Notes: a model not told the origin generated them from the letters alone. 64,000 bases of DNA from Tautonia marina (GCF_009177065.1 NZ_WEZF01000026.1:46212-110211), one strand, 5' to 3'; shown: positions 9,366 to 18,749, counted from the stretch's first letter. Program-made: numbers and translations.

Positions 9366-9752
9366 GTGGTTTCTTCCAGCATCGCCGAACTGGTCATCAA
9401 GGTCCCGTTCCTGATCCCCTTCACCCGGGCGATGATGAGCGGACTCATCAGCGTTTCCGTCCTGGGTTGGGTGGTCAATCAGGCCGGCGACCCGAACGGC
9501 GAGGTGGTGATCCACGTCGCGGAATCGGAGGTTGACGTGGCCATCGGTGGCATCGTCTACCGGATCGAGAACCGCCGATACGAGCCGATCGTCTGCAAAC
9601 TCCCCGCCGGCCGCCACGAGCTGTCGATGCGCCGCGATGGGCAGGTCGTCTACTCCGAATCGTTCGACCTTGATCGTGGGGCCCGACTGATCCTCACCGC
9701 CTGGGACCCCGCCGTCACCCCCGGGCCTCCGCTGTCTCAACCGGAGCGGTAA
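9366..9752 (+). CDS. membrane-anchored PEGA-like domain protein
   Basis: This 128-residue protein begins with one or two hydrophobic segments (about residues 5-35). It continues with EVVIHVAESEVDVAIGG and KLPAGRHELSMRRDGQVVY, a pattern like the PEGA beta domain that planctomycetes attach to kinases and WD40 proteins. GTG 9366 was chosen because GGAG lies eight bases ahead; an in-frame ATG at 9306 would add 20 Pro/Ala residues without such a site. A single promoter-like sequence lies at 9132. The likely role is surface or periplasmic binding, with the ligand unknown. Confidence 0.65.
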   Translation: MVSSSIAELVIKVPFLIPFTRAMMSGLISVSVLGWVVNQAGDPNGEVVIHVAESEVDVAIGGIVYRIENRRYEPIVCKLPAGRHELSMRRDGQVVYSESFDLDRGARLILTAWDPAVTPGPPLSQPER

Positions 9753-9876
9753 TGCGGCGGGGATCGGTCCGATTCCCGGCTGATCCGTCGATCGCCCCGT
9801 CGCCGAGTGAGTGGCTGAGGTCGGCCAGACACTCCTCCCTCCCTCTGCCACGGGGCGTCACAGAACTGGCCGTCGA

Positions 9877-11985
9877 TCAGGGCTGGTCGTCCGTCGATTC
9901 CGGAGCGATGCGAACGGCCTCGGCACCTCCCTCGGCAAACCGGACGGGGACGGTCCACGCATACTGCTTCACCGTGCAGAAGCCGCCGACCTCGGCACAG
10001 GCGAAGATCGAGGCCGAGACCTTCAGGGTCAGCTCGTCACCGGCCTCGAATGCTCGGGCCAGCGGGACGGGAATGGGAATCGAATCCCCCTCGGGCTCGA
10101 CCGTCTCCCCCGTCTCCGACACGCCATCCGCCAGGGCGTCGGGCGCCTCGGGGGCCTCGACGAGGAACAGAACGGGGGAATCGGGCTGGAGCTTGAAGCC
10201 GGGGATTGTCAGGGCCAGATCGACGGTCAGGGCGTCGCCGGGCCGGATCTCCGCTTGCGGCACGTCGATGGCGGTTGCATTGGCGAAGGTCGGTTTCCGC
10301 TTCGGCGGTTCCGGAGGGTTGATCCCCTCGATCGCCAGGGTCCGGACCTCCTTCGACTCCAGGTCAAAGGCGCGGATGGCATGGTTGTTCGTGTCGGCAA
10401 TGTAGAGCCTCGATCCCGCCAGCGAGATGCCGCCAGGCTGGTAGAAGGTCGGCTCCGCGTCGGACGAACCGGCCTCACCTGTACCCACCAGCGACGTGAC
10501 GCTGCGCTCGTCGGGCGTGCATGCCTTGATCTTGTTGTTGTACGTGTCGGCGATGTAAAGCCTGCCGTCGCCGTGGGCGAGTCCGAGGCAGTGCTGGAGC
10601 CGGACCTCGTCTCCGGTGCCGTCGATGTCGCCGAACTCGAACAGGCCCATGCCGACGACCGTATCGACCTGCGGTTCCTGCTCTCCCGAGAGCGAGACGC
10701 GCCGGACGCCCGAGACCTCGGAGTCGGCCACATAAAGATACGTGCCGTCGGTCGCCAGGCCGCTCGGCTGGGCAAAGGCCCCGGTGTCGTAGGTCCCGTC
10801 GGTAATGTCTTCTCGACCCGACCCAGCCCAGATCGACACCATCCCTGTTTCCAGGTTCAGCTTCCAGAGCTGATGCGGCCCGGCCATGGCGATGATCAAT
10901 TCCGAGGTCCCCGGCACCTGGATCAGATCCCAGGGGCTATTGAGCCCTTCGGCCGTTCCCTGGAACTCGCCGTTGCGGCGGTACGACTGTTCGCCGGTTC
11001 CGGCGATCGTCTCGACCGTCCGGTTCTCCAGGTCCACCTTGCGGATGGCGTGGTTCTCGGTGTCGGCCACGTACAGGGCACCCTCGACGAGCCTCGTCCC
11101 CTGTGGCCGGTTGAACCGGGCGGTGGCGAAGTCGCCGTCTTCCAGGCCAAGCTGACCGCTGCCGATGACAAACTGCCCCTGGCCGTTCAGGTCGGTGACG
11201 ACGATCCGGTGATGACTCGTATCGGTGATGAACAGCCGGTTGTTCTCGGCATCGGCCGTGACCTTGCCCGGGAAGAGCAGGGGGCCATCGCTCGGCCGGT
11301 CGCTCTCGGCATAGACGACGAACGGCGTCTCGTCCAGCTCCCCCTTCTCGCGGTGCTGGGCCACGAGCTTGCCGATGAACTCATCCAGCGTGTCGTAATG
11401 CCCCTCGCCGCTGAGCGACCCCCGGAAGTTTCCCTTCGCGTCGATCAGGGCCAGGGTCGGCCAGGCCCTGACGCCGAAGCGTCGCCAGATCGCCATGTCG
11501 GCATCATTCACAACCGGGTGCTTTACCTGATACTCGCGCACCTTCTGCCGAATGTTTTCCGAGTCGCGCTCGGCCTCAAACTTGGGCGAGTGGACGCCGA
11601 TGACCACCAGCTCGTTGGCGTACTTCTTTTCGAGCTTTTCCAGGTCGGGAATGATGTGGTGGCAGTTGATGCAGCAGTAGGTCCAGAAGTCGAGCAAGAC
11701 GACCTTGCCCACCAGGTCCTGCGTGCTGATCGGCTTGGCCGTGTTGATCCAGTCGATCCCGCCGGCAAACAGGTCTTGCTTGGCGCCGGGGCCGAGATCA
11801 TCGTCGTCCTGCACACGCAACGGGGCGGCGTTCACCGTGGCACCTTGCTCCTGAGAGGCATTGGCACCCGGAGTCGTCCCGGCCTTCGGGACCGCGTAAA
11901 TGGCGATTCCGGCGGCGATGGCCAGCGTCACGGCCATGGCCGCGACGGTTCGGGGTGCGGATCGAAGGGCTCTCCGTGTGGTCAT
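9877..11985 (-). CDS. NHLRC2-like protein: thioredoxin domain plus NHL-repeat propeller
   Basis: 702 residues: an N-terminal membrane helix (about 13-33), a thioredoxin-like domain (about 75-215) with the motif WTYCCINC (C105-x-x-C108), then a beta-propeller of NHL repeats. Repeats include NRLFITDTSHHRIVVTDL, GALYVADTENHAIRKVDL and RLYIADTYNNKIKACT. A final beta-rich domain (about 590-700) ends the protein. This order and the CCINC motif match animal NHLRC2 and its bacterial homologues. It is probably an exported thiol-disulfide protein; its substrate is unknown. The ATG at 11985 follows GAGAGGCGG. It is divergent from the PRPP-synthetase gene. Confidence 0.88.
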   Translation of the reverse strand: MTTRRALRSAPRTVAAMAVTLAIAAGIAIYAVPKAGTTPGANASQEQGATVNAAPLRVQDDDDLGPGAKQDLFAGGIDWINTAKPISTQDLVGKVVLLDFWTYCCINCHHIIPDLEKLEKKYANELVVIGVHSPKFEAERDSENIRQKVREYQVKHPVVNDADMAIWRRFGVRAWPTLALIDAKGNFRGSLSGEGHYDTLDEFIGKLVAQHREKGELDETPFVVYAESDRPSDGPLLFPGKVTADAENNRLFITDTSHHRIVVTDLNGQGQFVIGSGQLGLEDGDFATARFNRPQGTRLVEGALYVADTENHAIRKVDLENRTVETIAGTGEQSYRRNGEFQGTAEGLNSPWDLIQVPGTSELIIAMAGPHQLWKLNLETGMVSIWAGSGREDITDGTYDTGAFAQPSGLATDGTYLYVADSEVSGVRRVSLSGEQEPQVDTVVGMGLFEFGDIDGTGDEVRLQHCLGLAHGDGRLYIADTYNNKIKACTPDERSVTSLVGTGEAGSSDAEPTFYQPGGISLAGSRLYIADTNNHAIRAFDLESKEVRTLAIEGINPPEPPKRKPTFANATAIDVPQAEIRPGDALTVDLALTIPGFKLQPDSPVLFLVEAPEAPDALADGVSETGETVEPEGDSIPIPVPLARAFEAGDELTLKVSASIFACAEVGGFCTVKQYAWTVPVRFAEGGAEAVRIAPESTDDQP

Positions 11986-12252
11986 CGTCTACCGCCTCTC
12001 CTGGTGCTTCGGTCATCAAACCGCGGCGCATCCGGACCAGCCGAACGTGCCGCACGGCCTTTGGGTCATCATGATTGTAGCGGTTTCGGCCCGGCGCGAC
12101 ATCGGTCTGATCGGGAATCGAGGGGCGGCTCCGCTGGTTCTCCAGAGAGGTCGGGGTTATACTCAATCGTGATTCGTCCTGCCCCCGAGTCGCTGTCTCT
12201 CCGGGCGGTCTTTGCTCACTTCGGCCGGCTCTCTCGCGAGGTTCCTCCCGTC

Positions 12253-13317
12253 ATGGACCGCTCCTTGATCTGCACCTCCTCCAAGGATCGCGACCCCTAC
12301 GGGGAGATGAAAATCTTCGCCGGGTCGGCGAGCCGAGGACTCGCCCGCGCCATCTGTCGGCACCTGGGCGTCCCCCTGGCTCAGTCCGAAACCAAGATCT
12401 TCAGCGAGGGGAACATCTTCGTCCGCGTCCTCGAAAATGTCCGAGGGCGAGACGTCTACATCGTTCAGGGGACCGAGCAGCCCGTCAACGACAACCTGAT
12501 GGAACTGCTCTTCTGGATCGACGCCTTCAAGCGAGCCAGTGCAACTCAGGTCACGGCCGTCATCCCTTTCTTCTCCTACGCCAAGGGAGACAAGAAGGAC
12601 GAGCCCCGCGTCTCCATCCGCGCCCGAGTCATCGCCGATGCCCTCGAAGCCGTCGGGGCCGACCGCGTCTTGACCATGGACCTGCACAGCCCGCAGATCC
12701 AGGGGTTCTTCAAGATTCCCGTCGACCACCTGTACGCCGGCCCTGTTCTCACCGCCTATTTCCGCAAACTGAACATCCCCAACCTCGTCGTCGCTGCCCC
12801 CGACGTCGGCTTCGCCAAGGCCGCCCAGCGCTATGCCGACCTGATGAACTGCGACCTTGTCATCGGCAACAAGAACCGGCCCGATCACGAGGAGCGAGCC
12901 GAGATCCTCGACGTCATCGGGAATGTTCAGGGCAAGAATGTACTGCTCGTCGATGACTTCACCATCTCCGGCGGCACCCTGATCGAGATGGCCCACGCCT
13001 GCAAGGCCCGCGGAGCGCTCGATGTCTACGCCTGTGTTTCGCACGGCGTCTTCTCCCGAGGATCGGCCGAGAAGATCCGCAACAGCCCCCTCAAACAGCT
13101 CGTGCTGACCGACACCATCGGCCACTGGCCCGAGCCTTTGGCCGAGAACTGCCGACGGATCAGCGTCTCTCGCCTGTTCGCCGAGGCGATCCTCTCCATC
13201 CACCAACGTGAGAGCGTCAGCCGCCTGTTCGATACCCAGGTCGAGCCCGAACTGGTCGAGGTTTGCGACGATACCGAGACCACCCTGGACGATCGCTCGA
13301 TCGTCGGCCCTCGTTGA
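12253..13317 (+). CDS. prs: ribose-phosphate pyrophosphokinase (PRPP synthetase) family protein
   Basis: The 354-residue protein follows the PRPP-synthetase fold: KIFAGSASRGLARAI at the start, NDNLMELLFWIDAFKRASA, VLTMDLHSPQIQGFFKIPVD, and a late NVLLVDDFTISGGTL. Family enzymes move pyrophosphate from ATP to ribose-5-phosphate for nucleotide and amino-acid synthesis. The catalytic-loop Lys and Arg are kept in NKNRPDH. Two regions depart from the usual type: IPFFSYAKGDKKDEPRV replaces the YARQDRR region, and the PRPP loop reads DDFTISGGT instead of DDxIDTGGT. It may be a divergent subclass. ATG 12253 was chosen over GTG 12169; TATACT at 12158-12163 may be a -10 box, which would exclude the earlier start. 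Confidence 0.85.
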   Translation: MDRSLICTSSKDRDPYGEMKIFAGSASRGLARAICRHLGVPLAQSETKIFSEGNIFVRVLENVRGRDVYIVQGTEQPVNDNLMELLFWIDAFKRASATQVTAVIPFFSYAKGDKKDEPRVSIRARVIADALEAVGADRVLTMDLHSPQIQGFFKIPVDHLYAGPVLTAYFRKLNIPNLVVAAPDVGFAKAAQRYADLMNCDLVIGNKNRPDHEERAEILDVIGNVQGKNVLLVDDFTISGGTLIEMAHACKARGALDVYACVSHGVFSRGSAEKIRNSPLKQLVLTDTIGHWPEPLAENCRRISVSRLFAEAILSIHQRESVSRLFDTQVEPELVEVCDDTETTLDDRSIVGPR

Positions 13318-13444
13318 CGCCTCGCAACGCCCTGCCTAGCATGTTCCTTGAAGCGGCTTCGCGTGTTCGTTGCGACCGAACCTCACTGACATTGCGACCG
13401 CTCTCGCATCACCCCCGCCGCCTTGAATCAAGGAATCAGCATCG

Positions 13445-14872
13445 ATGGCATCTGACCGACCCCGGACCCTGGGCGAGCTGAAACAGAGCGGCTACCGTGT
13501 CGAGTCGGTCAAGGACGAGATGCGCCGCAACCTGATTGCGATGATCCGTCGCGGGGAGCCCCTGTTTCCCGAGATCCTCGGCTACGAGGAGACGGTTGTT
13601 CCCCAGATTCAGAACGCCATCCTCTCCAAGCACGACATGCTCTTCCTCGGCACCCGAGGACAGGCCAAAACCCGGATGCTCCGGCAACTCGTTCGTCTGC
13701 TCGACGACACCATCCCCATCGTCGACGGCTCCGAGGTGAACGATCACCCGTACCATCCCGTCAGCCGAGAGGCCCGCGACAAGCTCGACGCGATGGGTGA
13801 CGCCACTCCGATCTCCTGGGTCGGCCGCGAGCAGCGCTATCAGGAAAAGCTCGCCACGCCCGACGTCACCATCGCCGACCTGATCGGCGAAATCGACATG
13901 ATCAAGCACGCCGAGGGGCGCTACCTCTCCAGCGAGCTGACCATGCACTTCGGCCTCATCCCCCGGACCAACCGCGGCATCTTCTGCATGAACGAGCTGC
14001 CCGACCTCTCCCCCAAAATCCAGGTCGGTATGTTTAACGTGCTCGAAGAACGGGATGTTCAGATCAGAGGTTATCCGGTTCGCCTGGAGCTGGACCTCTG
14101 CATGGTCTTCTCGGCCAACCCGGAGGACTACACCAACCGCGGTCGGATCGTCACCCCCTTGAAGGACCGGATCGGCTCGGTCATCCGCACGCACTATCCG
14201 CTCACCCGAGAGGTCGGGATCTCGATCAACGACCAGAACGCCTGGGTCGATCGGGCGGGGGAACAGGTGGCCGTTCCGTTCTTCGTCAAGGAGGTGGTCG
14301 AGGAGACCGCGCGGCTGGCCCGGACCTCGTCGCACGTCAACCAGGCGTCGGGCGTCTCGGTGCGAATGTCGATTGCCAACCTGGAAAACGTCGTCTCCAA
14401 CGCCGAGCGACGGGCGTTGGTCAACCAGGAATCGTGGGTGGTACCTCGGATCGGTGACCTCGCCCATGTCGTACCCAGTACTCGCGGGAAGATCGAGCTC
14501 ACGATGGCCGACGACGACGGTTCCGAGGATGTGCTGATCGGCCGGATCGTGGGAGAAGCAGTCAAGAATGTCTTCTCCGAACGCTTCAACCCGAAGGAAT
14601 TTCGCGCCGCCGTCGAACACTTTGATAATGGCGGAGGTGTGGAATTGACTGATGTTTTGCCGACGCGAGAACTGTTGAAGCGGATTGAGAAAATCCCTGG
14701 CCTGCTCAAGAAGGCGGAAGACCTCGCCAAGGATTCCTTGCCCGACCTGTCCGACCCCGACCTGCATCACGCCGCTATCGCCGCGTCGGCCGAGTTCATT
14801 CTCGAGGGTTTACATGTGCATAATCGTCTGAACAAGAATGTGAAGGCGGGTGTGGCGTCGTACGAGCGTTAA
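13445..14872 (+). CDS. magnesium-chelatase-like AAA+ ATPase
   Basis: The 475-residue AAA+ protein has a divergent Walker A, FLGTRGQAKTRML (about 68-80), and a Walker B-like strand GIFCMNELPDL. Asn183 sits where Asp is normal, with Glu184 kept. SANPEDYTNRGRIVTPLKDRIGSVIRT holds sensor 1 and the arginine-finger region. IQVGMFNVLEERDVQIRGYP matches the ChlI/BchI-like clade often annotated as sigma-54-interacting. The VWA protein starts 56 bases downstream on the same strand, the usual AAA+/VWA pair resembling chelatase subunits I and D. Such pairs are thought to remodel proteins or load metals; the target is not shown here. Confidence 0.85.
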   Translation: MASDRPRTLGELKQSGYRVESVKDEMRRNLIAMIRRGEPLFPEILGYEETVVPQIQNAILSKHDMLFLGTRGQAKTRMLRQLVRLLDDTIPIVDGSEVNDHPYHPVSREARDKLDAMGDATPISWVGREQRYQEKLATPDVTIADLIGEIDMIKHAEGRYLSSELTMHFGLIPRTNRGIFCMNELPDLSPKIQVGMFNVLEERDVQIRGYPVRLELDLCMVFSANPEDYTNRGRIVTPLKDRIGSVIRTHYPLTREVGISINDQNAWVDRAGEQVAVPFFVKEVVEETARLARTSSHVNQASGVSVRMSIANLENVVSNAERRALVNQESWVVPRIGDLAHVVPSTRGKIELTMADDDGSEDVLIGRIVGEAVKNVFSERFNPKEFRAAVEHFDNGGGVELTDVLPTRELLKRIEKIPGLLKKAEDLAKDSLPDLSDPDLHHAAIAASAEFILEGLHVHNRLNKNVKAGVASYER

Positions 14873-14928
14873 GCTGGTCTCTCCGGAATCCTTCGACCAT
14901 CCTCTGGCCACGGGCCATTGAGGCTCTC

Positions 14929-16071
14929 ATGCCCCAGTACGAATATTCCAAGTGGGACGGGTCGCAGGAGTTTCGCCCTCAGTCGGCCGAGAAGGCGTTT
15001 GACGAGTTGAGCGAGTACCTGCTGCACTACGGTGATCAGGTGCTCCGCCAGCTCGATCGCTTCGACGACGACGACAACCCCGAAATCGTCGAGCTGCTCC
15101 AGCAGGAGGGGTTGATCGAGCGGGACCGCGAAGGCAAGTTCGTCGTCGCCCCCAAGGGGCTTCGGCGCATCCAGCAAAGTGCGCTCACCGATCTGTTCCA
15201 GACCTTCAACCGGGATGCGATCGGCAAGCACGACTCTCCTCACAAGGGAGACGGTACCGTTCGGCACGAGGACTCACGTCCGTATGTTTATGGTGATTCG
15301 CTGGCGAACTTGAACCTGCACGAGACGATCAAGAACGCCTACACCCGCCAGGGGGGCGGCGTGCCGATTCGGGTCGAGCGTGACGACTGGGTCGTGTACG
15401 AGACCGAGCATCAGACCCGCGCCGCCACGGTTGTTCTGATCGACATGAGCGGGTCGATGGGCCGTTACGGCAAGTACGGCATGACCAAGAAGGTCGCCTT
15501 GGCGTTGCAGGCGATGGTCCGAGCGCAGTACCCGACCGATTCGTTGGAAATGGTCGGGTTTTACACGCTCGCCAGCAAGATGACCGAGCGCGAGCTCTTG
15601 AACTCGGCCCCTAAGCCGGTGGGGCTGTTTGACCCTCGGGTGCATCTGAGGATCAGCCTCGATGCCCCGCTCCCCCGGCAGGTGCAGCACTTCACCAACA
15701 TCGACGCTGGGTTGAAGCTCGCCCGGAACATGCTGAACAAGCAGGCGGCCGAGAACAAGCAGATTATCGTCATCACCGATGGCGAACCAACAGCACACAT
15801 CGAAGGACGTGAAGCCGTCTTGATTTACCCCCCCGCCGAGAAGACCGCCGCGGCCACGCTCGCCGAGGCGAGGCGCTGTGCCACGGCCGGAATTCGCGTC
15901 TCGTCGTTCGCCCTGATCGAAGATTACTTTTATCTGGGCCTGGTCAACTTCGTCGAGGAGATGGCCCGCGTGACCCAGGGGGTCGCCGCCTACTGCTCGG
16001 CCGACGACCTGGGGAAATATGTCTTCGATAGCTTCGTCGGCGGTCGTCGTCAGCGGAAGATGACTCGCTGA
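14929..16071 (+). CDS. VWA domain protein, partner of the AAA+ ATPase
   Basis: This is a 380-residue soluble protein. The N-terminal ~160 residues are helical and acidic. The C-terminal VWA domain opens with VVLIDMSGSMGRYG, a complete MIDAS motif (D172, S174, S176), and continues with HFTNIDAGLKLARNML and IIVITDGEPTAH. It follows the AAA+ gene by 56 bases in the same direction and is probably co-transcribed. In chelatase-type pairs the VWA protein binds the AAA+ ring and the client through a metal. No signal peptide or membrane anchor is visible, so the complex should be cytoplasmic. Confidence 0.87.
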   Translation: MPQYEYSKWDGSQEFRPQSAEKAFDELSEYLLHYGDQVLRQLDRFDDDDNPEIVELLQQEGLIERDREGKFVVAPKGLRRIQQSALTDLFQTFNRDAIGKHDSPHKGDGTVRHEDSRPYVYGDSLANLNLHETIKNAYTRQGGGVPIRVERDDWVVYETEHQTRAATVVLIDMSGSMGRYGKYGMTKKVALALQAMVRAQYPTDSLEMVGFYTLASKMTERELLNSAPKPVGLFDPRVHLRISLDAPLPRQVQHFTNIDAGLKLARNMLNKQAAENKQIIVITDGEPTAHIEGREAVLIYPPAEKTAAATLAEARRCATAGIRVSSFALIEDYFYLGLVNFVEEMARVTQGVAAYCSADDLGKYVFDSFVGGRRQRKMTR

Positions 16072-16096
16072 GCGCCCGATCGGCCGCTCACCCTGC

Positions 16097-17500
16097 TTAC
16101 GGCCAGGGGTTCGGCTTCGGGTTGGCCACTGGGGCTTGAATGAAGCCGGAATCCTCAGGAGCCTCGTAATCAATCGAGGCCAGTTCGGGCGTTTCGATCC
16201 GCACCGAGCCGCGAATCCGGCTCTCCAGCGCCACGTCGAGGATCCCCCCGGTCAGTTGCGTGCGCTCGGCGGGGTAGGGGGGATGGCCGGTGCGGAAGAA
16301 GTCCTCGATCCGCAGCACGAGCGGCGTGAAAAAGTCGGCGCCGGGTGGGGCAGGAAGATAAACAAGCGTGGACACGTCGGTGGGAGTTCCGTCGTCATTC
16401 ACGACCCGGCTTGCGATGGTCGTGTCATCGACGTGACCGTTGAGAATCAGGACGGTCCCCTCGAAGCCGTCGGCATACTCGACCAGGAAGGCGACCGGCT
16501 GGAGGAAGGTCGGCCGGCCGGCGGGGTGGACAAAGTCCCTGGTATTCTGCTGGACGTCGCCGGGGTTCCGGGTGTAGCTGCGGCTGAGGGCCTCGTCGAG
16601 CAGATCCCAGGACCAGCGGCCTGCGTCTCCGGCCTCCCAGACGGCGTCTCCTTCCAGATAGGTCACGGCCACAACCCCTTGAGGCTTGCCGCCCCGGTCG
16701 CGCCGCTCGACCATGCACTGGAGCGTCTCCAGGGCGTGGAATCCAAAGATTTCGATTTCCCCCCGGGACGCCACCAGGGCATCTTGCCAGGTTTTTCCCA
16801 GCGGGACCTCCAGGTGGGGGATACGCCAGGTCACCGGCAGGCTCGAACCGGCCATGAGCGGCACGCCCAGCTCGCGGGCAGAGGCGATCATCTCGGCCGC
16901 TTCCGACCGATCGTAAGAGAGGTGCTTGTCGATGAACACCGGCACGCCACGGCCCGAGCGGCGCACCACATCGAGCACCTCTCGGAAGTAGGCTCCCCTC
17001 GGGTAGCGTTTCTGGAGCTTCTCGTTGAGGGGATAGTCGCCGTGCTCGGCGATCAGGAGGATCGCATCGACGGCCAACTCTCCCGAGCCGAGGGTGAGGG
17101 CATCCTCGATCGTCGGACTGAGCCGGACGCCATGCTCGGCGGCCTTGGCCCGGCCCAGGTCGCCGACCCCCGAGGGGGCGACTCCGTCCGGGAACTGTTC
17201 GATGTAGAGGCTGCTGATCTCGACATCGGGGCGGAAGTGGCCTCGACCATCGTTGACGACGAACCCGTCGAGGAATCGCCCAACGATATGATAGGCGTGA
17301 GAGAGGTAATAGTATGTCGATGCAAGGGCTGCGACCTTCAGGCGGCCTTGCTTCGGTTCAGCCAACGGGCCGCCCAGGGCGTGGGGAATCGCGGCCGGGC
17401 TGGGCCGGTCGGCCGTCGCAAGAGCGGCCCCGGCGCCGGGCAACATGACGGAGAGACTGGCGGCGTTCAGGAATCCTCGACGGGTCAGATCGTCTTGCAT
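16097..17500 (-). CDS. Tat-exported Gfo/Idh/MocA-like oxidoreductase
   Basis: The 467-residue protein starts with a twin-arginine signal, DLTRRGFLNAASLSVMLPG. The next domain looks like a Rossmann-type Gfo/Idh/MocA fold without a clear GxGxxG: LKVAALASTYYYLSHAYHIVGRFL, then a helix-strand region containing VPVFIDKHLSYDRSEAAEM, close to the family's EKP site. Planctomycetes encode many Tat-exported relatives of sugar dehydrogenases. ATG 17500 is preceded by GGAGAGG; the longer frame from 17575 is not needed. The gene lies 71 bases after selD on the same strand, but a functional link is not evident. Confidence 0.75.
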   Translation of the reverse strand: MQDDLTRRGFLNAASLSVMLPGAGAALATADRPSPAAIPHALGGPLAEPKQGRLKVAALASTYYYLSHAYHIVGRFLDGFVVNDGRGHFRPDVEISSLYIEQFPDGVAPSGVGDLGRAKAAEHGVRLSPTIEDALTLGSGELAVDAILLIAEHGDYPLNEKLQKRYPRGAYFREVLDVVRRSGRGVPVFIDKHLSYDRSEAAEMIASARELGVPLMAGSSLPVTWRIPHLEVPLGKTWQDALVASRGEIEIFGFHALETLQCMVERRDRGGKPQGVVAVTYLEGDAVWEAGDAGRWSWDLLDEALSRSYTRNPGDVQQNTRDFVHPAGRPTFLQPVAFLVEYADGFEGTVLILNGHVDDTTIASRVVNDDGTPTDVSTLVYLPAPPGADFFTPLVLRIEDFFRTGHPPYPAERTQLTGGILDVALESRIRGSVRIETPELASIDYEAPEDSGFIQAPVANPKPNPWP

Positions 17501-17571
17501 CGGCCTCTCCAATCGTCCGGGATCAAAGCTTTCGTGCGATTTCAAGACGATCGGTTGTCCGCCCAGCCGCG

Positions 17572-18657
17572 TCAAGTCGTGACCGACCGCGCCGAATCGA
17601 ATTGTCCGAGCCGGATCGAAATTCCCTCGATCCGGGGCACCACCCGACCGATCGTGGCCGCGGCCAGCGTCTCTCGTTGCTTTAATTGCTCAAGGAAGGC
17701 ATCGAGATGGTCGGGAGCGATCGCCACGAGCAGGCCGCCCGAGGTCTGGGCGTCGAACGCAAATTCGACGCGCTTCGGATTGGCCCCCGAGGCGATGTCG
17801 AGCCGACCGGCCAGAAAAGCCCGATTGGTCGCGCTGGCTCTGGTGAAATTCCTGGGAACGGCCAGAGGTTCGGCCCCATCAATGAGCGGAAGGGCATTGA
17901 GATCCAGCTCGATCGTGATGCCCGAGCCGTCGGCCATCTCGGCGGCATGCCCGGCGAGGCCGAAGCCGGTCACGTCGGTCAGGGCGTGGACGCCGCCGGA
18001 GGCCCGGCCGGCCTCGCTTGCGTCGGCGTTCAGGCGAATCATGCTTGTGATGGCCCGGTCGAGGACCTCGGCGGGACAGCGACCGTTTTTGGCCGCGGTG
18101 GTGACGAAGCCGGTTCCCAGCGGCTTGGTCAAGACCAGCAGGTCGCCCGGCCTCGCCCCGGCGTTGGTCAAGATGTCGTCGGGATGGACGAGGCCGGTGA
18201 CACTCAGGCCGAACTTGATCTCGGAATCTCGGACCGTATGACCGCCGACGACCGAGGCTCCGGCCAGCGCGACCCGTTCACCGGCTCCGGCGATGATCTG
18301 ACCCAGCACCTCCAGGGGCAGGCGATCATCGGGAAAGGCGGCGATGTTCAGGACCGTGAGCGGCCTGCCGTTCATCGCGTAGACATCGGAGAGGGCATTC
18401 GCCGCGGCAATCTGACCGAAGATGTAGGGGTCGTCGACCAGCGGGGGAAAGAAATCGACGGTTTGTACCAGAGCCAGATCGGGCGCAATGCGATACACGC
18501 CCGCGTCGTCGCATGTTTCGGTGGCGACGAGCAGGTCGGCGGGTCGGGGTGGTTGTGGCAAGCCGCGCAGAACCTGCGCGATCCCCTCGGGGGGAAGTTT
18601 GCCTGCTCACCCAGCGCAGTTGGCGTAGTCGGTCAGGCGTTTCTGTCGTCCGAACAT
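17572..18657 (-). CDS. selD: selenide, water dikinase with in-frame UGA (selenocysteine)
   Basis: SelD makes selenophosphate from selenide and ATP. From ATG 18657 the gene reads MFGRQKRLTDYANCAG, then UGA (18607-18609), then AGKLPPEGIAQVLRGL and on without a break. The UGA falls at codon 17, where E. coli SelD has catalytic Cys17, and Lys20 is kept. Other landmarks are VQTVDFFPPLVDDPYIFGQIAAAN, GHTVRDSEIKFGLSVTG, LTDVTGFGLAGHAAEM and FDAQTSGGLLV. The full length, 361 residues, fits the family. A caller that treats UGA as stop would start at TTG 18561 and lose the active site. A hairpin suited to SECIS function follows the UGA. The gene shares its strand with the SelW-like gene upstream. Confidence 0.93.
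18565..18579 (-). promoter_or_regulatory. candidate bacterial SECIS hairpin in selD
   Basis: On the mRNA, GCGCAG-GUU-CUGCGC forms a perfect six-pair stem starting 28 nt after the UGA. Its apex, GCAGGUUCUGC, resembles the GCAGGUCUGC apex of the E. coli fdhF SECIS. SelB needs such a hairpin just downstream of the selenocysteine codon. Confidence 0.65.
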
Positions 18658-18749
18658 GCTGAACAGGGGCTCCGGGGCCGGTCGATTCGGCGCTGAGGGG
18701 AAGAAAGTCGTCCGATCGGCCGAACCCTGCTTCGCTTCACTTTGGGGTC

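Noticed and set aside
9811..12252. Very long plus-strand frame running into the PRPP-synthetase gene
   Set aside because: It is antisense to the NHLRC2-like gene, which has full domain motifs; the frame is open only because of the GC-rich codon pattern. Only 12253 onward matches a family.
17572..18561. selD starting at TTG 18561
   Set aside because: This start lacks the N-terminal catalytic segment. Reading through UGA restores the complete family sequence from ATG 18657.
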